A stretch of 13,051 nt of DNA from Bacteroidales bacterium (lineage in GTDB: Bacteria; Bacteroidota; Bacteroidia; Bacteroidales; SM23-62). The notes under the pieces are model-generated. The model was given only the letters and a program-made list of their open reading frames with translations, made no database searches and was not told where the DNA came from. Within the stretch, counting starts at the first letter, position 1; each line of letters begins with the position of its first letter. Position numbers and translations under genes: made by a program. Location of the stretch: assembly GCA_016783865.1 (NCBI GenBank), contig JADHVS010000120.1:1-13051 (forward strand), read 5' to 3'. Of the stretch, positions 6,823-13,051 are shown piece by piece.

Positions 6823-7090
6823 ATTAGAAATATTTTTCCGGCACCTGAAAGGCTGCTGAAATCAGGCAAACCTTAAATCGTTACAAAAATCATTCCAATA
6901 AGTATCCTGAAGCCAGAATAACCCATTCGAAAAAAATATTAACAAAAATAGAACAACTTGTCTTGTAATTATAGGGAATATAGGCTATTACGTGAGGGGT
7001 TACTAACAATTATATGATTATACCTCTGTGAAGTAACTATTATATTTACAGGTTAATCAGGAATGTATTTCTAAACAGATATGATATAGC
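6823..7090. promoter_or_regulatory. Divergent intergenic region between receptor and propeller-protein genes
   Basis: This 268-bp AT-rich gap must hold promoters for both directions. On the - strand the complement of CAAAAATA at 6943-6950 gives TATTTTTG, an exact TAnnTTTG, but I find no TTG at the proper distance. On the + strand TATATTTA at 7041-7048 matches TAnnTTTG except for its last base, also without a good -33 partner. No iron-box or other named operator is recognised, and no small gene is seen. Confidence 0.45.
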
Positions 7091-9853
7091 ATGAAGAAAC
7101 CTTTAATCTGGATTATTGTTATTGCTTTCATTACCATCTTACTGGTTGGTTATTTTGGGCTGAAGCGAACCCATATTGATCATTCAGATACTTTAATGGC
7201 CATTCCTCAGGATGCCGCGCTTATATTGATCAGTAACGATATGGACCAGGATTTAATAACGGTTCTGGAGAGCAATGAGATATGGAATGGATTAACTCAA
7301 TTCTCCGCACTCGGCCAGGTCAATGCTCAATTGATCAGGCTGGATTCTCTCATCAGGACCAATCCCCAGGTTGAAGAGATCTATAAGCGGGGAAAGATGA
7401 CCTTTTCATTGCATAAATCGGGAAGGGATAAATATGAATATATCATGTATGTCCCCTTGATCAATATTCAGAATGAAAGGCAAATAGTCCAGTTCATCCA
7501 GCAGGTGATTAGTGATGTGGGAAACCTTTCTGAACGGAAGTATTCAAATGTGAAAATATATGACATACATGAAAATGGCAACAAGCATAAACTGTCACTT
7601 GCATTTACGCATGGGTTGATTATTCTCAGTCCTTCCGGAATATTGGTTGAGGAAGCCATTCGACAGCTGGATATTAATTTAAGCATTACTGACCATCCCA
7701 ATTTCATTCAGCTAACCAACACGGCCGGGAAAAATGTTGAGGCCAATATTTATCTGAATTACAAGAGTTTTGCTGAAATGTTATCGTTGATCTTTAAGGA
7801 TCCCTACAGGAAATCAGTTCAGAAAATTGCACGGTTTGCAGCCTGGTCTGAACTCGATTTAAGTATCCGGGAGGATGCTTTGTTATTTAACGGATTTACT
7901 TTAACAGATATCCGGGCAGATGAATACCTCGGCCTGTTTTTGCATCAGGAACCACAAAAAATAGATATGGAGGAAGCCATCCCTGACCAGGTGGCTGGTG
8001 CCATAATATACGGATTTGATAAATATGAAGTGTTTAAAGAGGATTATAACCAGTATATTCTCTCACAGGAGGGTAGCCAGTATATTAATGAAATCCAGTC
8101 TGTTAATAGTAATTATGATATTAATCTTGAAGAGGCTTTCAGTTCATTCATAGATAATGAAGCTGGTATAGTGATCACTGATATAAAGAATTATGATTGG
8201 GATCAGAATACTTTTCTTGTATTTAAGACCATCGGCCGCAGTGTGGCAGAAGATAAACTAAATGAATTGCTGGAAAAAATATCGGCAAAGGACAATGTTA
8301 ATGTAAACTCATTCAGGAATATCCATAAACTGGATGATGGTATTGACCTGGTGATTTATGAATTTCCCATCAAGAACCTGGCCAGATATATTTTAGGAGA
8401 TTTTTATCAGGGAACGAAGAATAATTATTTCACCTTTTTCGAAAACTACCTGATTTTCGGGAACTCTGTCCAGGCGCTTTCCAAATACGTTCACTCAAAT
8501 CTGCTCAGAAGTAATTTGAGAAGTGACCTGGAGTTTCATAAATTCTCAAATTATTTATCCTCACGATCAAATCTTTATGTTTATCTCGATATATCAAGGT
8601 CGTTTGATCTGATGAATAAATATTTAAGGGAAGATGTCGTTGAGAAATTACAAACAAAGAAGGATCAGATTGATAAATTTCATGCTTTTGCTTACCAGGT
8701 AACAGCTGAGGGCGACATGTTATATAATAACCTGTTTATAAAATACAGGCAGGAGATACAAAAGGAGCCTCAAACTGTGTGGGAAAGCCGTCTGGAGCAG
8801 CCAATCCTGAGCAAACCCACCCTGGTTACCAATCATTACACTCAGGACAAAGAGATATTTATTCAGGACAAGGGAAACAACATTTATTTATTGAATAATT
8901 CGGGACGAATTCTCTGGAAACAGAAAACAGATGGTAAAATCTTGGGTGAAGTCTACCAGGTTGATTTTTATAAAAACGGGAAATTACAGTTTCTGTTTAA
9001 TACAAAGGAAAAGATATACCTGCTTGACAGAAATGGCAACCCGGTAGAAAAATATCCGGTACAGTTACGTTCTCCTGCAACTAACGGTCTGGCGTTGTTT
9101 GATTATGAACAAAACAGGGATTACAGGTTATTTGTGGCTACTGAAGATCATAAGTTATATGCATATGACAAGGAAGGGAACACAATTAAGGGATGGGAGT
9201 TTGAAAGGAGTGACCATGTAGTCCGGCAAACAGTGCAACATTTCAGGCTCGGAGATAAGGATTATCTTATTTTTGCAGATCAATACAGGGTGTATATCCT
9301 GGACAGAAAAGGTAAAACAAGGATCCAGGTCACAGATCACTTCCCGGTATCAGCCAATAACGATTTTAATTTTGAAAGCAATACAACAGGTGTTCAGCCC
9401 CGTTTTGTAACAACAGATACAACAGGTCATGTACACTTTATTTACCTGGATGGGACCTCGGAAGAATTTGTGCTTGGTGATTTCAGTGCTGACCATTATT
9501 TTGAGTATGCAGATATAAATGGCAATGGGAAAAAAGAGTTCATCTTTCTGGATGGCACTGAATTGAAGGTGTTTTCATACAATAAAAAGCAACTGTTTAG
9601 TTATTCGTTCAGGGCCCGTATTAATGAACCACCGGTATTATACCAGTTTTCCAGTACAAATATAAAGATTGGAGTAGTTTCGTCGGAAAACAGTAAAATC
9701 TTTCTTATAAATAATGACGGATCGGCCTATAAGGGATTCCCGCTGAGCGGATCAACCCCGTTTTCAATCGGATATCTCAGTAAATCAACAAGTAAATTCA
9801 ATTTGTTAGTTGGAAGTGACCATAACTTTTTATATAATTACTCCGTACAATAG
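7091..9853 (+). CDS. Membrane-anchored protein with DUF3352-like region and C-terminal beta-propeller
   Basis: This 920-residue protein starts with a short basic end and one membrane segment (about 5-22), so the rest is probably periplasmic. Residues 24-560 have no motif I can name with certainty and resemble what is annotated as DUF3352 in Bacteroidota. This part seems to hold an internal duplication: about 174-230 and about 452-507 share the order L-I-I/F, a Leu-rich helix, H-x-F or F-x-K-F, then I/V-Y-L with S-F-x-x-M/L. From about 565 to the end, roughly eight repeats of about 45 residues carry the pattern Y-L/I-L-x-x-x-G-x at about 597, 640, 687, 732, 780, 825, 869 and 910. This is typical of PQQ-like beta-propellers. 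One loop, DINGNGKKE, looks like a calcium-binding FG-GAP loop. No enzyme residues are recognised. It is the first gene of a three-gene + strand run. ATG 7091 follows in-frame stops and has no clear ribosome binding site. Confidence 0.8.
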   Translation: MKKPLIWIIVIAFITILLVGYFGLKRTHIDHSDTLMAIPQDAALILISNDMDQDLITVLESNEIWNGLTQFSALGQVNAQLIRLDSLIRTNPQVEEIYKRGKMTFSLHKSGRDKYEYIMYVPLINIQNERQIVQFIQQVISDVGNLSERKYSNVKIYDIHENGNKHKLSLAFTHGLIILSPSGILVEEAIRQLDINLSITDHPNFIQLTNTAGKNVEANIYLNYKSFAEMLSLIFKDPYRKSVQKIARFAAWSELDLSIREDALLFNGFTLTDIRADEYLGLFLHQEPQKIDMEEAIPDQVAGAIIYGFDKYEVFKEDYNQYILSQEGSQYINEIQSVNSNYDINLEEAFSSFIDNEAGIVITDIKNYDWDQNTFLVFKTIGRSVAEDKLNELLEKISAKDNVNVNSFRNIHKLDDGIDLVIYEFPIKNLARYILGDFYQGTKNNYFTFFENYLIFGNSVQALSKYVHSNLLRSNLRSDLEFHKFSNYLSSRSNLYVYLDISRSFDLMNKYLREDVVEKLQTKKDQIDKFHAFAYQVTAEGDMLYNNLFIKYRQEIQKEPQTVWESRLEQPILSKPTLVTNHYTQDKEIFIQDKGNNIYLLNNSGRILWKQKTDGKILGEVYQVDFYKNGKLQFLFNTKEKIYLLDRNGNPVEKYPVQLRSPATNGLALFDYEQNRDYRLFVATEDHKLYAYDKEGNTIKGWEFERSDHVVRQTVQHFRLGDKDYLIFADQYRVYILDRKGKTRIQVTDHFPVSANNDFNFESNTTGVQPRFVTTDTTGHVHFIYLDGTSEEFVLGDFSADHYFEYADINGNGKKEFIFLDGTELKVFSYNKKQLFSYSFRARINEPPVLYQFSSTNIKIGVVSSENSKIFLINNDGSAYKGFPLSGSTPFSIGYLSKSTSKFNLLVGSDHNFLYNYSVQ

Positions 9854-9874
9854 GAGATTAAAAAAATTAGTTGC

Positions 9875-9895
9875 GAGTTACGGGTTACGAGTTAC
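9875..9895 (+). repeat. Heptamer tandem repeat (GAGTTAC type)
   Basis: Three consecutive 7-bp units are seen: GAGTTAC, GGGTTAC and GAGTTAC, followed by a decayed GAGGTTT. They lie in the 80-bp gap between the propeller protein and the lipoprotein genes. The array is out of coding context and has only one mismatch among the three units. Similar short heptamer runs occur between genes in some Bacteroidota genomes, as I recall them. Confidence 0.75.
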
Positions 9896-9933
9896 GAGGT
9901 TTCCCAGTAGCTGGCTTTATCAAATAAATAAGC

Positions 9934-11589
9934 ATGAAACTTAAATTTAGGGTATTAATCTTGTTTATTTCAGCGGTTTTTGTCTTCCTCGGTGCCTGTG
10001 TTCCGGATGAGTTTAAAAAAGAATATAACACAGATATTTTATGGGAACCGTCTTTTACCGGTCCTGTGGCTTATGGAGCGCTGTCTATCGAAGACATACT
10101 GAACAATGCAGACTCAACCGGTTTAATCTATAAAGATTCAGACAACCTGATGTATGTTGCTTTTAGAGAAAAGCTGGAAGAAATTATTGCCGGTGATTGG
10201 ATAGAAATTCCGGACCAGCAATTTGTACAGATCTATTATGATTATCCTGTCAGTGTCCCGGACTCGCTATTGGGGCCTGTAGGTGATACCATGCCACATG
10301 AGGCGAATAGGCTTTTCCCTTTTGAATTATCGAATAATGCACGGATTGACAGTGTTTTGATTAAATCGGGAAATTTAAGAACCCGCACCCGTTCCACACT
10401 GCATCATGAAGGCATATTAATCTCCAAATCTGATTTCATTAAGAAAGACGGACAGCCATATTACCAGGAAACCGTTATCAGTGATGCTTCAGGTAATTTT
10501 ACAAATGAATTTCTGACACCCATTGATGGTTACTGGATCTATATGGATAATGAATCCAGTCAGGACACCTCCTTTCTGAAAATAGATTTTGAATATTATT
10601 TGATTAATTCCGGACAAGACATCACAGCAGGGGAATATGTCAGTGTCACGAAAAATTTTGAGGATGTTATGTACGAGGCAGTCTATGGATCGGTTGGAAA
10701 TTTTGATACAACCCTCATAGAGGATGAAGTATTTGACTTTGAGCTGTTTGAAGGTGATTTTTCGGGTGTTATTTACTTCGGGGATCCAAGGTTCAAGTTG
10801 TTCGTGGAAAGCTCCATGGGTGTTCCCATAGGTATTAACTTGTTCAATGTTTCTGCTTATTATGCGGCCACCGATACAAGAAAAGACCTGGTATTTACCC
10901 CTGGCACAAATCCGTTTGTAATTAATTTTCCGAAGATTAATGAGATTGGACAGACGAAAAGTACAACTATCCAGGTGGATAAGGACAACAGCAATATACA
11001 TGAGTTGACAAACAGCAATATCAGCCAGTTCAGGTTCAGCGCCGGGGCCCTCACCTATCCTCCGGGCAGCGACATGACAGAGAATTTTGTATTGGATACC
11101 AGCAAACTATCTGTCGATTTCGAAATCGAATTGCCCATGAATCTCAGGATTGAAGATTTTGAAATGGAGCAAACAGTAGGATTTAACCTGGGAATTGATG
11201 ATAGTGAAATAGGGGATATTGAGATAAGTACATTAGAAATTAAGTTGGCAACGATAAACTGGATGCCCGTCGATATTAATATGCAGGTTTTTCTGGTTGA
11301 TTCTGCACACAATGTACTTGATTCTTTGTTCAATGAGGACAACAAACACATTTTACAATCGGGGAGTACTACAGATGGGATTGTAACAGATCCCCATATA
11401 GATACTGTTACTGTAACGGTTATTTCTGATAATTATGATAAGGTGATGGACACAGATTCTCTGATCATTAATGCGACTATAGAAACCACAAATTCAGGAC
11501 AAACCCCTGTTAAACTGTTATCAACATCTTCTATCGAATTCAGTGTTTCGGTTAGGTTAGATGCCAAATTAGAAACTACTGAGGAATAA
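9934..11589 (+). CDS. Secreted lipoprotein of unknown function
   Basis: This 551-residue protein has a basic start, a hydrophobic core and a lipobox LGAC ending at C22, so it should be lipidated and anchored in the envelope. The mature part is acidic and rich in beta-type alternation, Asp, Thr and Ser, with repeated phrases such as 'ISTLEIKLATINWMP' and 'DSLIINATIETTNSG' that suggest stacked beta-domains. I recognise no catalytic motif or named domain. It begins 80 nt after the propeller-protein gene and ends just before the DUF5723-like gene, so it probably shares their operon. In Bacteroidota a lipoprotein of this kind often precedes a DUF5723 gene, as I recall it, which hints that the two proteins function as a pair at the outer membrane. 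The ATG at 9934 gives a complete lipoprotein signal. Confidence 0.85.
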   Translation: MKLKFRVLILFISAVFVFLGACVPDEFKKEYNTDILWEPSFTGPVAYGALSIEDILNNADSTGLIYKDSDNLMYVAFREKLEEIIAGDWIEIPDQQFVQIYYDYPVSVPDSLLGPVGDTMPHEANRLFPFELSNNARIDSVLIKSGNLRTRTRSTLHHEGILISKSDFIKKDGQPYYQETVISDASGNFTNEFLTPIDGYWIYMDNESSQDTSFLKIDFEYYLINSGQDITAGEYVSVTKNFEDVMYEAVYGSVGNFDTTLIEDEVFDFELFEGDFSGVIYFGDPRFKLFVESSMGVPIGINLFNVSAYYAATDTRKDLVFTPGTNPFVINFPKINEIGQTKSTTIQVDKDNSNIHELTNSNISQFRFSAGALTYPPGSDMTENFVLDTSKLSVDFEIELPMNLRIEDFEMEQTVGFNLGIDDSEIGDIEISTLEIKLATINWMPVDINMQVFLVDSAHNVLDSLFNEDNKHILQSGSTTDGIVTDPHIDTVTVTVISDNYDKVMDTDSLIINATIETTNSGQTPVKLLSTSSIEFSVSVRLDAKLETTEE

Positions 11590-11615
11590 TACGTATGTCA
11601 ATAATTCTATATGAT

Positions 11616-13051
11616 ATGACAAGACATTTAAAATTTTGTTTTCTTCTTTTCATTGCGGGATTATTGATTCTGGTCAATCCTGTATTTGGACAGGTAAGTT
11701 CAACATTTTATCATATGTATGGGATACCCCAGTCTAACCAGCTTAATCCTGCGTTCCAGCCCCAGTGCAATGGCCATGTGGGATTTCCGCTGCTATCCCC
11801 GTTAAACCTGAATGTTGAATCAAACGGGGTCCGGTATGGTGATCTTTTCAAGTATGACAGTGAACTGGACCAGATGATCACCTTCATGCATCCTAAAGGT
11901 GACAAGGATGCATTCATTGCATCTTTGCGCGATCTGAACATTATAAGGTTTGACCTGGGAGTTGATCCGATGTCGATCGGGTGGAGAAAAGAGAAGTTCT
12001 ATTTTACCCTCGACTGGACCACCCGCGTGGAGCAGGATTTCAGGTTTACAAGGGATTTTATGGAGTTTGCGATTAACCTGAATAAGAACCAGGACCGTTT
12101 TAGTTTCGGCGGGATGGGTGTGGATGTTCAGGCATATCATGAAATGGCGTTGGGTTTTTCTTATCAATATGACGATAACCTTTCTGTTGGGGTCAGGGGG
12201 AAATTATTATTAGGACTTGCAAATTTGTCTACAAAAGGGACAGATATTACATTAAAAGCTGAGGAATTTGAGTGGGGAATTATCTCTAATTCAATGTTCC
12301 GGGTTACTGCTCCCTACCTTGAGATCCCTGTGGACGAGGAAGGACATGCTATCATGGATAGTGCAAGCATTGAATTTCCCGAGTTTGGCAACCCGGTGGA
12401 TTTCATAAAAGAAAATCTGGGAATCCCAATGGGGACGGGGAATCCGGGATTTGCGGTGGACTTTGGCTTTCAATACCGTCCTATTGATTTTCTGTCCATT
12501 TCTGCCTCGGTAAATGACCTGGGATTCATCCGCTGGAGAAAAGAAAGTTATACCCTGGAGCAGGATGGCCGTTTTGTTTTTGAAGGAATGGAAGTGGATC
12601 CAGGTTCGTCGCTGTTTGGCGGCGAAGGATCGGAAGAATCCAGCTTTGGCGATGATTTACTCGACAGCCTTTCCAATCAGTTTGATATAACAGTCACCAG
12701 GGGACCGTATACCTCTATGATGACCGGCAAGGCTTACCTGGGGGTTGCCTATGAGCCGCTCGAATGGCTGAGATTAGGGGTTGTCGACCGGATTAAGATC
12801 TATAATTACAAAATGTATAACCAGTTTACATTGTCTGCCAATGTTCAGCCCATCCGTATGTTCAGTCTTTCTCTCTCATATTCAATAATTGGTAATTATT
12901 ATACAAATTTAGGATTGGGTTTATCACTTAGAGCAGGTCCGTTCAATTTGTATTTTATAACCGACCAGGGTCCTGGTGCATACCTTCTGCCGGAGACCTT
13001 TAATTCGTTCAACTTCAGGTTTGGGATGAACATTGTCTGGGGTTGTGCAAA
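11616..13051 (+). CDS. DUF5723-like outer-membrane beta-barrel protein, 3' end outside window
   Basis: The frame is open from 11616 to the window edge, giving 478 residues without a stop, so the gene is incomplete. A signal peptide is clear (MTRHLKF, a hydrophobic stretch, then NPVFG before Q26). The mature start contains GIPQSNQLNPAFQP followed by Cys and a GFPLLSPL segment, which I associate with DUF5723 / PorV-like outer-membrane proteins of Bacteroidota. The rest alternates polar and hydrophobic residues with many Tyr, Phe and Gly, as in membrane beta-strands (for example GFSYQYDDNLSVGVRGKLLLG and LSLSYSIIGNYYTNLGLGL). An in-frame ATG at 11595, 5 nt after the lipoprotein stop, would add seven residues. 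I prefer 11616 because the charged start of the signal peptide then fits. The function is unknown, and it is likely cotranscribed with the lipoprotein 26 nt upstream. Confidence 0.82.
   Translation, partial: MTRHLKFCFLLFIAGLLILVNPVFGQVSSTFYHMYGIPQSNQLNPAFQPQCNGHVGFPLLSPLNLNVESNGVRYGDLFKYDSELDQMITFMHPKGDKDAFIASLRDLNIIRFDLGVDPMSIGWRKEKFYFTLDWTTRVEQDFRFTRDFMEFAINLNKNQDRFSFGGMGVDVQAYHEMALGFSYQYDDNLSVGVRGKLLLGLANLSTKGTDITLKAEEFEWGIISNSMFRVTAPYLEIPVDEEGHAIMDSASIEFPEFGNPVDFIKENLGIPMGTGNPGFAVDFGFQYRPIDFLSISASVNDLGFIRWRKESYTLEQDGRFVFEGMEVDPGSSLFGGEGSEESSFGDDLLDSLSNQFDITVTRGPYTSMMTGKAYLGVAYEPLEWLRLGVVDRIKIYNYKMYNQFTLSANVQPIRMFSLSLSYSIIGNYYTNLGLGLSLRAGPFNLYFITDQGPGAYLLPETFNSFNFRFGMNIVWGCA

Noticed and set aside
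6943..6950. - strand TATTTTTG as a sure promoter of the receptor gene
   Set aside because: The -7 match is exact, but no TTG lies at 17-23 bases upstream, so it is kept only as a hint in the intergenic entry.
9875..9895. CRISPR array
   Set aside because: The units are 7 bp and directly adjacent, with no spacers and no cas gene nearby.
10489..11001. 170-codon open frame on the - strand
   Set aside because: It lies wholly within the lipoprotein gene, has no domain signal and carries the Cys- and Ile-rich look of an antisense shadow.

Overview
The window looks like a Bacteroidota chromosome fragment, probably an uncultured Bacteroidales-type anaerobe or facultative anaerobe. This rests on several signs. 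There is a TonB-dependent receptor with an N-terminal carboxypeptidase-regulatory-like domain. There is a DUF5723-type outer-membrane protein next to a secreted lipoprotein. Shine-Dalgarno sequences are nearly absent, there are TAnnTTTG-like promoter elements, the base composition is moderately AT-rich, and short heptamer repeats occur between genes. No rRNA, tRNA or CRISPR array is visible. The species cannot be named from this sequence alone.

Layout. (1) Positions 1-508 hold the 3' end of a transposase-like gene that is cut by the window edge. A 199-bp gap follows with promoter-like elements and two small dyads. (2) Positions 708-3750 on the + strand form a compact respiratory cluster: a Rieske iron-sulfur protein, a single-chain cytochrome b that overlaps it by 11 bp, and a membrane-anchored octaheme cytochrome of the hydroxylamine oxidoreductase (HAO) family. 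(3) Positions 3742-6822 on the - strand hold a TonB-dependent receptor followed 9 nt later by uracil-DNA glycosylase (ung). The ung 3' end overlaps the octaheme gene tail to tail by 9 bp. (4) A 268-bp divergent gap (6823-7090) separates that pair from a second + strand run, 7091 to the window end. This run holds a 920-residue membrane-anchored protein with a C-terminal beta-propeller, a 551-residue lipoprotein, and a DUF5723-like outer-membrane protein that runs off the window.

How the genes may work together. The Rieske protein and cytochrome b make the core of a quinol:cytochrome c oxidoreductase, but there is no cytochrome c1 or f gene. The octaheme HAO-like protein sits where that subunit would be. 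The inferred unit is a menaquinol-linked bc-type complex that exchanges electrons with an octaheme enzyme acting on a nitrogen compound (hydroxylamine, NO or nitrite). The direction cannot be settled by eye. Residue changes in the Rieske cluster-binding loop suggest a low-potential, menaquinone-type chain. This cluster is the most interesting item in the window. The 7091-13051 run looks like a cell-envelope gene set of unknown function.
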